Shown one piece after another: positions 53,391 to 63,200 of a stretch of 64,000 bases of DNA. Source of the stretch: Oscillospiraceae bacterium (lineage in GTDB: Bacteria; Bacillota; Clostridia; Oscillospirales; CAG-272). A program made the translations under genes and the position numbers. Positions within the stretch are counted from its first letter, which is position 1; each line of letters begins with the position of its first letter. The notes under the pieces are model-generated. The model saw only the letters and a list, made by a program, of their open reading frames with translations. It made no database searches and had not been told where the DNA came from. The stretch is from positions 124,001 through 188,000 of the forward strand of contig SVRP01000001.1 in NCBI GenBank assembly GCA_015064735.1, in the 5' to 3' direction.

Positions 53391-54282
53391 AAAAAGCGCT
53401 CTTGCCCTTGAGCTTGCAAAAAGACTTAACGGTGAAATAATCTCCTGCGATTCTATGCAGATATATAAAAACATGGACATAGGTACGGCAAAGCCCACAA
53501 GGGCAGAGCTGGACTGCGTTGTTCATCATATGATAGATATAGCCGAGCCGCATGAGAGCTTCTCCTGCGCCGAATACGTTGAAATGGCAAGCAGAGCAGT
53601 GGAGGATTGCGCAAAGCGAGGAAAGCTTCCCATTGTCTGCGGTGGTACGGGGCTTTATCTTGATGCTCTTTTGAGAAAGAATGATTTCGAGCCCGATACC
53701 TTTGACGAAAATATTCGCAGAGAGCTTGAGCAATTTCATGAGAACGAGGGAGCAGATGCCTTGTGGCAGCTACTTTACGAAATAGATCCTGAAAGTGCTG
53801 AGTCTATTCATAAAAATAACGTAAAAAGGGTTATCCGCGCAATAGAGATATATCGGGTCTGCGGAGTTACGAAAACCGAGCTTGACCGTCGATCAAGACT
53901 GGGCGGAGACAGGTACGATGCCTGTGTTATAGGTCTCAGATATGACGACCGTGATGTGCTTTACGAGCGTATAAACAGAAGAGTGGATCTGATGCTTGAG
54001 GAGGGGCTTGTCGATGAGACACGCAGGCTTATGGAAATGGACGTTTTTGCAACCAATGCTACCGCATCTCAGGCAATAGGATATAAGGAGCTTTTTCCGT
54101 ATATGCAGGGAGAAGAAAGCATTGATACCGCCGTCCAAAGACTTAAGCTGGCAACAAGAAGATACGCAAAGCGTCAGATGACGTGGTTCTCCGCAAAGGA
54201 CTACGTTAAGTGGATCACAGTCAACGGAAAAACATTTGAAGATATTGTAAATAATGCTTTGGAGCTCTTTAAAAATAACTGA
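53344..54282 (+). CDS. miaA: tRNA dimethylallyltransferase
   Basis: This 312-residue enzyme transfers dimethylallyl to N6 of A37 in tRNAs reading UNN codons. It has the P-loop GPTGGGKSALALELAKRL, the SCDSMQIYKNMDIGTAKPT block, GGTGLYLDALL, and the C-terminal ATRRYAKRQMTWF motif, all diagnostic. ATG 53344 is chosen over TTG 53341. In many Clostridia mutL precedes miaA; here the prophage junction does. It is followed by an HlyD-like gene 46 bases on. Confidence 0.95.
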   Translation: MTKTRILAVVGPTGGGKSALALELAKRLNGEIISCDSMQIYKNMDIGTAKPTRAELDCVVHHMIDIAEPHESFSCAEYVEMASRAVEDCAKRGKLPIVCGGTGLYLDALLRKNDFEPDTFDENIRRELEQFHENEGADALWQLLYEIDPESAESIHKNNVKRVIRAIEIYRVCGVTKTELDRRSRLGGDRYDACVIGLRYDDRDVLYERINRRVDLMLEEGLVDETRRLMEMDVFATNATASQAIGYKELFPYMQGEESIDTAVQRLKLATRRYAKRQMTWFSAKDYVKWITVNGKTFEDIVNNALELFKNN

Positions 54283-54327
54283 AAATATGTTATAATTAAA
54301 GTGTGAATTTATGAAAGGGGAAGTCGC

Positions 54328-55581
54328 ATGAGGATAAAGACGGGCTTGAAGCAGCGAATAGCCCTGGGACTTGTTTGCTTGCTTATAATTTCATATACCG
54401 TTTATCATGTAATCAACCTTTTCGGAGAGGATTACACTACCTATGCGGCAGGTGTTACTACCGAAAAAAAAGTAGTGAGCTATAACGGATACCTTTTCAA
54501 GGATGAACAGGTTCTTACCTCCGATAATACGGGGATAGTCGATTATCTGGTCCCCGACGGTACAAAGGTAGGAAAGGGGCAGTCGGTTGCCACGGTCTAT
54601 GAAAAAAACGCGTCGGAGCAGTCGTATATATCAAGGCTTGACGAGTATATCTCCATATTTGAGAGAAGTACGGGAAGCAGTATAGAAAACATTGATTACG
54701 GTGCTCAGAACAAGGAAAATTCGGATACCTACGATGCGCTTGTAAAGCTTCTTGCAAACGGAGATTCGTCGGGACTTGAGTATAACATAAACAAATTGCT
54801 TGTGGGAATTAACATTTCGGATGAGATTAAGGCAGTGGACAGCCTTGACGGAGCTCAGGAGAGCACCCAAAAGGAGAAAACCCTTGAGTCGCTTCGTGCA
54901 GAGAAGGATAATATCTTTTCTCAAAGCGGGAAAGGGATTACCTGCAGCGTATCGGAGCCCGGATATTTCTTTTCCGAAACAGACGGGTGTGAGGGATACT
55001 TTACAATAGCCGCCGCCGACGGTATAACTCATGAGACGTACAGGGAGCTTGTAAATATCGCTATGTCCCCAAAAGCTGTTCAGGGTGCCTACGGAAAGCT
55101 TGGAAGCAGCAGTCAGTGGAAGCTTATCATGGCGGTCAACAGAGCGGATCTTAAGCATTTTGCGACCGAACAGACTTACTCTGCCGTATTTTCCGAAAAC
55201 AACGGAACGGAATTACCCTTGTATCTTGAAAAAATAGTAAAGGGTGGCTCAACGGACGATCCCTTGCTGGTGTTCAGCTGCGACCGCTTACCAAAGAACT
55301 TTTCTTTTGACAGATGCCAGAGTGTCAGCATAACCGTTGACACAGAGAGTGGAATATACGTTCCAAAGGATATTGTTATAAGGGAAGAGGGAAGAATAGG
55401 GGTATATATACTCCGAGGTAGCGTAGTTCAGTTCAGATATATAGATATTGTTTACGAGGGAAGCGATTACTACCTTGTAAAGCATGACTCCGAGGACAGG
55501 GACGGACGCAAATATCTTCGTGAAAACGACATGATTATTCTGAATACAACAAATCTTTTTGACGGAAGGATACTGAAATAA
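54328..55581 (+). CDS. HlyD-like membrane fusion protein
   Basis: This 417-residue protein has one N-terminal membrane helix (IALGLVCLLIISYTVYHVI) and then an extracytoplasmic part with a lipoyl-like half-motif (YNGYLFKDEQVLTSDNTGIVDYLVPDGTKVGKGQSVATVYE) and a beta-barrel C-terminal half. It fits the HlyD/efflux-adaptor-like protein that lies before yggS-sepF in Clostridia. No transporter gene is beside it, so its role may be linked to the cell-division cluster. It starts after GAAAGGGGAAGTCGC. Confidence 0.75.
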   Translation: MRIKTGLKQRIALGLVCLLIISYTVYHVINLFGEDYTTYAAGVTTEKKVVSYNGYLFKDEQVLTSDNTGIVDYLVPDGTKVGKGQSVATVYEKNASEQSYISRLDEYISIFERSTGSSIENIDYGAQNKENSDTYDALVKLLANGDSSGLEYNINKLLVGINISDEIKAVDSLDGAQESTQKEKTLESLRAEKDNIFSQSGKGITCSVSEPGYFFSETDGCEGYFTIAAADGITHETYRELVNIAMSPKAVQGAYGKLGSSSQWKLIMAVNRADLKHFATEQTYSAVFSENNGTELPLYLEKIVKGGSTDDPLLVFSCDRLPKNFSFDRCQSVSITVDTESGIYVPKDIVIREEGRIGVYILRGSVVQFRYIDIVYEGSDYYLVKHDSEDRDGRKYLRENDMIILNTTNLFDGRILK

Positions 55582-56280
55582 ATGGGCTTTGAGTATATAA
55601 AAGAAAACACGGAAAATATAAGAGCCCGTATAGCAAAGGCAGAAAAACTCGCGGGGCGCCACGAGGGAAGCGTGATGCTTCTTGCGGCTGTAAAATATGC
55701 CGAGGTAGCTGAGATTAGCTACCTTTGTACAGAAATGGGCGTTAAGAATATAGGCGAAAACCGAGTTCAGCAGCTTCTTGAGCATTATGAGGGACTTCCA
55801 AACCGAGACGAACTTAAGTGGCATTTTATTGGCACGCTTCAGACAAATAAGGTAAAGTACATAATCGATAAGGTGTGTATGATACATTCATTGGATTCCC
55901 TGAAGCTTGCGTCGGAGATAAATAAGCAGGCAGTAAAGCACGGAATCGTAATGGACGTTCTCGTTGAGATAAATTCGGGCGAGGAGGAGAGTAAGAGCGG
56001 TCTTGCCCCCGCCGACGTAGAGAGCTTTTGCGAGGAAATTTCTGCGTTTTCAAATATAAAGCTGCGCGGATTTATGACTATGGCTCCAAAATGCGAAAAA
56101 AAAGAGGAATATATAAAATATTTTCAACAAACTTACGGTCAAGTTCTTGACATTTGGACAAAAAAATTGCATAATATAGATAGACCTATTATTTCTATGG
56201 GCATGAGTGAGAGCTTTGAGGAGGCTATTGCTTGCGGTTCGGATATAGTAAGGATAGGAAGAAGCCTTTTTGTAAGGTAA
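55582..56280 (+). CDS. yggS: PLP homeostasis protein YggS/PROSC
   Basis: This 232-residue protein has the PLP-binding pattern MLLAAVKYAEV (Lys about 35), IGENRVQQLLEHYE, WHFIGTLQTNKVKYI, VLVEINSGEEESKSGL and MGMSESFEEAIACGSDIVRIGRSLF. It binds pyridoxal phosphate without catalysis and balances B6 and amino-acid pools. Its ATG directly follows the HlyD-like stop, and sepF follows, a standard Firmicutes order. Confidence 0.95.
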   Translation: MGFEYIKENTENIRARIAKAEKLAGRHEGSVMLLAAVKYAEVAEISYLCTEMGVKNIGENRVQQLLEHYEGLPNRDELKWHFIGTLQTNKVKYIIDKVCMIHSLDSLKLASEINKQAVKHGIVMDVLVEINSGEEESKSGLAPADVESFCEEISAFSNIKLRGFMTMAPKCEKKEEYIKYFQQTYGQVLDIWTKKLHNIDRPIISMGMSESFEEAIACGSDIVRIGRSLFVR

Positions 56281-56326
56281 AATAAAAGAAGAATAAAAAA
56301 TAATAATAAATAAAATGGAGGACAGT

Positions 56327-56746
56327 ATGGGATTTTTCGGAAAGAAAACAGAGAACTACGACGAGTACACAGAGGAAGATAAGGACTTCGGTAACGACGG
56401 CTACGGCTACGAGGATGATACCATGGCTAACGATTTCGAAGCGGATCCTCAGCCCGTGCCTGCAGAGCCCGAGGCATTTGCTCCCGCAGCTCCCGCGCTC
56501 AAGATCGTAAACCCCAAGGAGTATAAGGATGCTATCGAGATAGCTAATCTTCTTATTAACGGCAACACGATCCTTCTCAATATCGAGAGCATAGCAAAGG
56601 ATCAGGCGATTCGTCTTCTTGACTACCTTAACGGGGCGGTACACGTTGCCGGCGGTATTATGACCAAGGTAAGCAAGACGACCATCGTAATCGCTCCCAA
56701 AAACGTTGATGTTAGCAGCATTGAGGCTATGGTAAGCGGAGACTGA
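56327..56746 (+). CDS. sepF: Cell division protein SepF
   Basis: The start chosen is ATG 56327 after ATGGAGGACAGT; ATG 56315 overlaps that site. The 139-residue protein has a short membrane-binding N-terminus (GFFGKKTENYDEY), an acidic linker, and the SepF core LKIVNPKEYKDAIEIANLLINGNTILLNIESIAKDQAIRLLDYLNGAVHVAGG. It ties FtsZ to the membrane in the division ring. Confidence 0.92.
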   Translation: MGFFGKKTENYDEYTEEDKDFGNDGYGYEDDTMANDFEADPQPVPAEPEAFAPAAPALKIVNPKEYKDAIEIANLLINGNTILLNIESIAKDQAIRLLDYLNGAVHVAGGIMTKVSKTTIVIAPKNVDVSSIEAMVSGD

Positions 56747-56752
56747 TTGTTC

Positions 56753-56818
56753 GGGGTTGTTGCAAGTCCTTTGCAGCAGCCCCAAGTGCTTTTATTTTGC
56801 TCCCTCAGTGAAGGGAGC
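56753..56818 (+). terminator. Two hairpins between sepF and yggT
   Basis: GGGGTTGTTGCAA pairs with TTGCAGCAGCCCC (56753-56783, two G-T pairs) followed by TTTTATTTT; then GCTCCCT/AGGGAGC (56799-56818). The first is a good terminator, so yggT and later genes may have another promoter or use read-through. Confidence 0.65.
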
Positions 56819-56845
56819 TATTGATTCTATGGGAGGAACTTGGTT

Positions 56846-57112
56846 TTGGTAGAAGCTTTATACGTGGTATCCACCATTGTCAGGATTTTTCTGATGGTGC
56901 TTCAGCTGGCGATGCTCCTGAGGGCTATACTTTCGTGGTTTCCAATGGATTCCAATAAATTTTTGGAATTTCTGTACGGTGTTACCGAGCCCTTTGTTTA
57001 TCCTTTTCGTGCGCTGTTCAATAAGCTCAATTGGTTTCAGAATATTCCTATTGATATCTCGTTTACGGTAGCATATCTGGCAATATTCCTTTTGGGTATT
57101 TTTTTGCCTTGA
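56846..57112 (+). CDS. yggT: YggT family membrane protein
   Basis: TTG 56846 fits GGGAGGA spacing better than TTG 56840. The 88-residue protein has two hydrophobic helices (TIVRIFLMVLQLAMLLRAILSWF and SFTVAYLAIFLLGIFL) around NKFLEFLYGVTEPFVYPFR, typical of YggT/YlmG. YlmG-type proteins are linked to division or nucleoid distribution. It lies between sepF and ylmH as in other Firmicutes. Confidence 0.85.
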   Translation: MVEALYVVSTIVRIFLMVLQLAMLLRAILSWFPMDSNKFLEFLYGVTEPFVYPFRALFNKLNWFQNIPIDISFTVAYLAIFLLGIFLP

Positions 57113-57115
57113 GCC

Positions 57116-57928
57116 ATGGGTGTCAAAGAGAACGCAGAGCAGAGAGAACTGCTTTACGCAAGGCTTGATGATCTTTACGGGCTTTCGCAGCGCGGAGAGC
57201 TTGGCATGTCGGATTTTCTGTCTCCTGCCGAGCTGCATTTTGCATCGGTATACCTGAGACGGCGGGGCGTCAGCTTTTTTTCTTACGGAGGTTATTCCGG
57301 CGCAGAGCGGCAGAGAATATATATTTTTCCCGACTATATGGGCATAGATGAGGCATTTTCGGGAGATATTGAGAATTATCTTGAGGATTTCGGATTTTCA
57401 GCCGATATTGCAGCAGTAAAAATTATCGGAAGCGGATATAGGCGACTTACGCATAGGGATTTTCTTGGGTCTGTGTTGGGACTTGGCATAGAAAGATCTG
57501 TCGTTGGAGATATTCTGATTTCCGAACCGGAGGGAAAGGAAGCCGTTATATTATGCAATGGCGGAATAGCCGAATTTATTCTTTCGGAGCTTTCTTTCGT
57601 TGCAAGTGATAAGATTAAAACAAAAAGAGTAGATCGCGGGGAGTGGAATGCCCCCGAAAGAAAAATGCAGCCTATCCACGATACGGTTGCGTCGGGCAGA
57701 CTTGATGCCGTTGTAGCGGCGCTTTGCAATCTGTCCAGAGATAAAGCAAGAACGGCGGTTGAGTCGGGTCTTGTGGAAATAGACTTTGAAAGCGAGGAAC
57801 GCCCCGACAAAGCGGTAAACGCTCCCGCGGTAATATCCGTAAGGGGAGTGGGAAAATTCAGGGTATTGTCTCTTTGTGATAAAACGAAGAAGGGCAGATA
57901 CCGCCTCGAAGCCGAAAAATATTTGTAG
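57116..57928 (+). CDS. ylmH: RNA-binding protein YlmH (S4 domain)
   Basis: This 270-residue protein has an N-terminal domain (LYARLDDLYGLSQRGELGMSDFLSPAELHFASVYL, FFSYGGYSGAERQRIYIFP) and a C-terminal S4 RNA-binding region from about residue 195 (DAVVAALCNLSRDKARTAVESGLVEIDF). YlmH binds 50S subunits in ribosome rescue in Bacillus. It begins 3 bases after yggT and precedes lspA. Confidence 0.88.
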   Translation: MGVKENAEQRELLYARLDDLYGLSQRGELGMSDFLSPAELHFASVYLRRRGVSFFSYGGYSGAERQRIYIFPDYMGIDEAFSGDIENYLEDFGFSADIAAVKIIGSGYRRLTHRDFLGSVLGLGIERSVVGDILISEPEGKEAVILCNGGIAEFILSELSFVASDKIKTKRVDRGEWNAPERKMQPIHDTVASGRLDAVVAALCNLSRDKARTAVESGLVEIDFESEERPDKAVNAPAVISVRGVGKFRVLSLCDKTKKGRYRLEAEKYL

Positions 57929-57943
57929 GGCGGAATAACATAT

Positions 57944-58519
57944 ATGATGTGGTTGATTGTTTATTTTGCCATAGCTGCCGTTTCGGTGGCTGTGGATCAG
58001 ATTACCAAGGTGGCGGCTGTCAAGCATCTTGCAGATATTGAATGTATTGAAGTAATACCAAAGGTTCTTGAATTCAGATACATTGAAAACGACGGAATGG
58101 CATTCGGACTTTTGTCGGGTGCGAGATGGATATTTATGAGCGTGTCGGTCATAGCCATAGTAGGACTTGCGGTTTACCTTGTTAAGTGGAGACCCGCAAG
58201 TAAGTTTGCCTGCATCGGCATATCGCTGATAATAGGCGGCGGTATAGGAAACATGATAGACAGGCTTTTCTTTACCAGTGTTTTTGACCCCGAACAAGGT
58301 GGCAAGGTCGTAAGAGATTTTATATACTTCTGCGGATTCGGAGACCTTTGGGTCTGGATATTCAACGTAGCCGACGCTTGTGTTTGCGTGGGCGGAGCAA
58401 TGCTTCTTTTGTGGTGCGTCAAGTCCATAATCAAGGAGTATAAGGAAGAAAAGCAAAAAAACAAAGAGAAGCCCGAGGAAGTGGCTTCTGCTGACGGTCA
58501 GGAAGAAAAAGAAGAATAA
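57944..58519 (+). CDS. lspA: Lipoprotein signal peptidase
   Basis: This 191-residue integral membrane aspartyl protease cleaves the signal peptide of diacylglyceryl-prolipoproteins. It has four membrane helices, VDQITKVAAVKH, FRYIENDGMAFGLLSG, GGGIGNMIDRLFF and FNVADACVCVGG; the Asp residues of the last two are the catalytic pair. A charged Lys/Glu tail (KEYKEEKQKNKEKPEEV) is longer than in E. coli LspA. rluD follows. Confidence 0.93.
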   Translation: MMWLIVYFAIAAVSVAVDQITKVAAVKHLADIECIEVIPKVLEFRYIENDGMAFGLLSGARWIFMSVSVIAIVGLAVYLVKWRPASKFACIGISLIIGGGIGNMIDRLFFTSVFDPEQGGKVVRDFIYFCGFGDLWVWIFNVADACVCVGGAMLLLWCVKSIIKEYKEEKQKNKEKPEEVASADGQEEKEE

Positions 58520-58546
58520 AGCATATAGGGCTCGGAGGTGATTGAA

Positions 58547-59530
58547 ATGTCTGAATATATCGGAGACGGATACGTTGAGGATATGGTAGAGGAGATCGTT
58601 TCCGAGCCCTCTGATGTCGGAAAAAGAGCCGACGCATTTATTGCCGAGCGTACGGAGCTTACAAGATCGGCGGTGGCAAGACTTATAGAGAGCGGAAACG
58701 TGCTTGTAGGAGGTAAGGCAATAGCGAAGAATTATAAAATAAAACGGGGCGACGTGTTTTCCTTGGAGATCCCTGACGCAGAGCCTGACGAGGCATTACC
58801 GGAAAATATTCCTCTTGATATAGTTTACGAGGATAAGGATATTATAGTCGTAAATAAGCCCAAGGGAATGGTAGTTCACCCTGCCGCGGGAAACGCCAGC
58901 GGAACCCTTGTAAACGCTCTGCTTTACCATTGTGGGGATAGCCTTTCGGGAATTGGGGGAGTTATCCGTCCCGGTATAGTTCACCGAATAGATAAGGATA
59001 CCGAGGGGCTTTTGGTGGTTGCCAAGAACGATGCCTCTCATATATTTCTTGCCGAGCAGATAAAGGAGCATAAGGTAAGAAGAATTTATTACGCAATAGC
59101 AATAGGAAACTTCAAGGAAGACAGCGGAACGGTGGACGCGCCTATAGGCAGACACCCCGTGGATAGAAAGAAAATGGCGGTAATACGCGACCCGAACATG
59201 AGAAGCCGTAATGCCGTTACCCATTGGAGCGTAATAGAGAGGTTTGGAAGATACACCCTTATTCGCTGTGAGCTTGAGACGGGAAGAACTCATCAGATTA
59301 GAGTCCATATGTCGTATATAGGACACCCGCTTCTCGGAGACGATGTTTACGGAGGCGCGGGAACGGGCTTTGAAGCAAAGCACAGAAAGTATATATCGGG
59401 GCAGTGCCTTTGCGCTACCGAGCTTGTGCTGACTCACCCGACGACAAAAAAAGAGGAACACTTCACCGTTCCCATGCCAAAGGAATTCGATGCTCTTTGC
59501 GAGATAATGAGAAGAGAATCTTTGGAGTAG
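58547..59530 (+). CDS. rluD: Pseudouridine synthase, RluD type
   Basis: ATG 58547 follows CTCGGAGGTGATTGAA; GTG 58538 lies in that site. The 327-residue protein has an N-terminal S4 domain (KRADAFIAERTELTRSAVARLIESGNVLVGG) and the catalytic HRIDKDTEGLLVVAKND motif with RRIYYAIAIG and GRTHQIRVHMSYIGHPLLGD. It makes pseudouridine in 23S rRNA (the RluD site is likely but not certain). Confidence 0.9.
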   Translation: MSEYIGDGYVEDMVEEIVSEPSDVGKRADAFIAERTELTRSAVARLIESGNVLVGGKAIAKNYKIKRGDVFSLEIPDAEPDEALPENIPLDIVYEDKDIIVVNKPKGMVVHPAAGNASGTLVNALLYHCGDSLSGIGGVIRPGIVHRIDKDTEGLLVVAKNDASHIFLAEQIKEHKVRRIYYAIAIGNFKEDSGTVDAPIGRHPVDRKKMAVIRDPNMRSRNAVTHWSVIERFGRYTLIRCELETGRTHQIRVHMSYIGHPLLGDDVYGGAGTGFEAKHRKYISGQCLCATELVLTHPTTKKEEHFTVPMPKEFDALCEIMRRESLE

Positions 59531-59538
59531 CAGCAATA

Positions 59539-59581
59539 GGGCTGTGCCGGATTTGACAGACAGATTCGCGCAGCCCTTTTT
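59539..59581 (+). terminator. Terminator after rluD
   Basis: GGGCTGTGC pairs with GCGCAGCCC (one mismatch-free G-T) around a 20-base loop, followed by TTTTT. It ends the sepF-lspA-rluD transcript and separates it from the sigma-factor operon. Confidence 0.8.
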
Positions 59582-59693
59582 ACATAACAAAAATAAAAAA
59601 ATATTTTTAAGTTTTTCGGAAAAATACGCTACAAATTCAAAAAAATGTTGATATGTAGTATGTAGAAACATTTTTTCTGAAAAGGAGCGAAAA

Positions 59694-60299
59694 ATGAAAA
59701 AGACCAAAGATATTCCCGAAAGCTCCATATTGCCCGACGAGCAGATAGTCGAGTTATATTGGAACAGAGAGGAAAAGGCAATCAAGGCGACCGACGACAA
59801 ATACGGAAGATATCTTATGACCATCGCATACAACATCGTTCACGACGATCTTGACAGCGAGGAGTGTCTGAACGATACCTACCTCGGAACGTGGAACAGT
59901 ATTCCACCATCGCGCCCCACGGCACTGCAGGTATTTCTTTCGAAAATAATGCGAGGTGTTGCAATCAACAAGTTCAAGAGCAAAATGAGACAAAAGCGCG
60001 TAGCCAGCGAGTTTGCGGTGTCTATCGAGGAGCTCGAGAGCTACATATCCACCGACAACTCCATCGAAGAGGAGCGCATGAGCAACGAAATAGGCAGGGT
60101 GATCAATGAATTTCTTGAAAGCCTTGACGATAATTCCGCTACCATGTTTATTTGTCGGTACTACTATTCCGATAAGGTAAACGATATTGCCGATATGATG
60201 TGCGTTCATCGGACAACCATTTCGAGAAGCCTTTCGGATATGCGCGACCGCTTAAAGGAAAGATTAATAAAGGAGGGACTGTGGTATGAGCAACAATAA
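59694..60299 (+). CDS. ECF-type sigma-70 factor
   Basis: This 201-residue protein has region 2 (YGRYLMTIAYNIVHDDLDSEECLNDTYLGTWNSIPPSRPTALQVFLSKIMRGVAINKFKS) and region 4 (IGRVINEFLESLDDNSATMFICRYYYSDKVNDIADMMCVHRTTISRSLSDMRDRLKERL) of ECF factors. It starts after AAAAGGAGCGAAAA. Its end overlaps the start of the membrane protein gene by 14 bases, the usual sigma/anti-sigma coupling. Confidence 0.88.
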   Translation: MKKTKDIPESSILPDEQIVELYWNREEKAIKATDDKYGRYLMTIAYNIVHDDLDSEECLNDTYLGTWNSIPPSRPTALQVFLSKIMRGVAINKFKSKMRQKRVASEFAVSIEELESYISTDNSIEEERMSNEIGRVINEFLESLDDNSATMFICRYYYSDKVNDIADMMCVHRTTISRSLSDMRDRLKERLIKEGLWYEQQ

Positions 60300-63200
60300 C
60301 AGGAAGAAAACTATAATTATAGATGCCCTCTCAAACATAAATGACGAAACTCTCGACAAAGCCACCGAAAAAAGAATCGGTTGGATAAACAGCATGCAAA
60401 AAAGAAAAAACAAGAGAAGAATAGCCGTAATGGCGCCGATAGCGGCGGTTGTGGTAATTCTTACTTTGCTTACGGTAATTCTTATACCCATATTGGGAAG
60501 AAAACAGGTACCCGTATACACGGGAATGACAGTTTCGGGTGCGGTAGATGAAAGTGTTGCTCTTCAAAATCCCGAGGATCACGTTGTTATACGTCAGGAT
60601 GAGAACGGCATTAGCATTACTCCTCTTACAAAGGATCCCGTATTTTTGGCGGGCAAAGGCAATGGTAACGGAAACGGAAACGGAAATCAAGCTATACCCA
60701 AGGGTGAGGCGGCAGAGAAGGCGGAGAATCTTCTGAATTCCGCGTATAGCGCGCAGGACATATATTACGCAAAGGCAAACGAGGATATTTATATAACCGT
60801 TCACGTGGACAACCCCGATGCATTTGAAATACTTTCATTCACACTTAACGGAAATAAGTATTCAAGCTATATGTTCGAGCGAGGCTCCGACCTTGAAAAC
60901 CTTATACTTAAGGTCAACGTGGGTGATGCAGAGGGTGTTATCGAATATACCCTTGACAATATCAAGTACGTAGACGGAACCGAGATAAAGGACGTTCGTC
61001 TTGAGGGAGACCGAACTGTAGCTGTGGGTGTATATACCGAAAGACAGCCAAGCGTCAGCGTATCTAACGTGGAAATGGGAATGTACGGCGTAAAGGCAAA
61101 GGTTGCGCTTAATGACCCCGTAGGACTTCTTGCATTGAGCAATTGCACGCCTATGGCGGTAGTTTACGACGGAGAGAATATAGTAGGCTCTCAGGAGCTT
61201 GTACTCGGAAATAACGATATTGATATTGATATGCTTACTCCCGAATCGTACTATAAACTTGCGATAGTCGCAAAGTACGACAAATACGACGGAAACGGAA
61301 TAGATACTTATACTCTTTACGAAAGCGGTATTCGTACGAAGGGCGTTTTGAGCTTTAATATAACCGAGACCACTCAGACGGGAATAAGCTTCTCCTACCT
61401 TTGGAACGAGGGTGAGGGACAGATAATATCCTCGGAGCTTTTCCTTGGAGATGAGAAGATATGCGATATTACGGGGGATAGAATAGACGGGCTTTTGTCG
61501 GGATTTACGTACAAGGCGGTAGTTAAATTTGTTCACAATAACACGGAGAATACCGTCGAACAGATATTCACGACTGTGGCAAAGATCGCGCCTGAATATA
61601 GGGTGGAAATTTCCCAAGCTACCTTCGACTCAATATCCGTGGCTTTCGAAGAGACCGATACCGATAATATAGGAGAAATTGTAAAGGTAGAGCTTCTACA
61701 CGGAGACGACACGCCTATTATGGCAGCTCCCGTAAGCTCGGTATTCTTTGGAAATCTTCTTTCTGATAATGCCTACACCGTAAAGGTAACCTACGAATAC
61801 GACCTCAACGACGGCAAGGGTGTACATACCGAGACTGTTACAAAGACGGTAAAAACCCTTACAAAGACTGCTCCGACCTACGAAATAATAAATACTAACA
61901 CAACTAAAACAGAGGTATCGTTTGGAATCAACGAGACCGACGTTGATAATATAGGCAGTATCACCGAAATTAAATTAAGCCACGCAAACGGAACGACTCT
62001 TACAAAGGCTCTTGCCGATACGGTAGTATTTGACGGCTTGCTGTCAAATAACGACTATACGATAACCGTAACCTATGCCTACGACCTTAACGACGGCAAC
62101 GGTGTACATACCAAGACTGTTAGAAAAACGGTTAAGACCCTTGCAAAGACTGCTCCCGTAGTTTCTGTTACAGATCCTACCCAAACGCAAACGAGCGTAG
62201 GATTTGATATTGGCGTGGTTGACACGGACGATTTATGCACGATTACCAAGGTAGAGCTTTATAAGGGCGCAGAACTACTTAAGGAAGCGGATAGCCTTGA
62301 CGTAAGAAGCTTTGACGGCTTGGTTTCGTACACCGAATACAGCGTCAAAATCTCATACTCGTATGACCTTAACGACGGCAACGGAGTGCGTAGCTCGTAT
62401 GCAGTGAGGTCAATTGTAACCTCTGCTCGGGACATAACTATTGAGACTCTTGAAACAACCTATTATTGTTATAGTCCTAATGTCAAAACTAAATTAAAGA
62501 TTACCGTTAACAATCCCGATAACGCCCTTATCGAGTCCTTTGTCATTAACGGTCAGACCTGTATTGCTACGGTGTACCGCCCCGATCTGTTGGGTCAGAC
62601 CGTATATGAGCTGATCTATAATGTAGGCGCTGTGGGAAAACACGGTTTGAACGTTACTGCTCTTACGTACGGTATGGGCAACGGAGAGAAGGCTCAGGCG
62701 GATATTCAATATCAACACCCCGAATTTATATACGTTATAGATACGTTTGAAATCACAAAATTCGGGTTATTAGAGGATAATAGCTTGTTCCGTGAAGGTG
62801 ATGCGATTATCGGTGTTCTCGAGGTTGAGGGTGCAGAACCGTACACTCTTAAGTCTGTTACGCTTAAGTTGGGCGACGAGTCCTTTGTTTGTCCGCTGAC
62901 AAAGATATCCGACACAAAATATACCTTTGAAATACCAATCGTTGCATCTAACAGCGTTTCTCTGTTTGAAATTGTAGAATATGAATTATATTGGATAAGC
63001 TATGGCATTGATGATAAGATATCAACTTGGAGATGGTGGCAGTCAGATAAGCCTGAAAGAGATAGTTATATGCCTAATATTGTATTTTATTTAATATACA
63101 AACAGGCGGAGATCATAGATGTTTCAACCCCTGATCAGCTCCAGAATATGGAAAGCGGAAAGATCTACCGCTTGACTCAGGACCTCGATATGACGGGCTT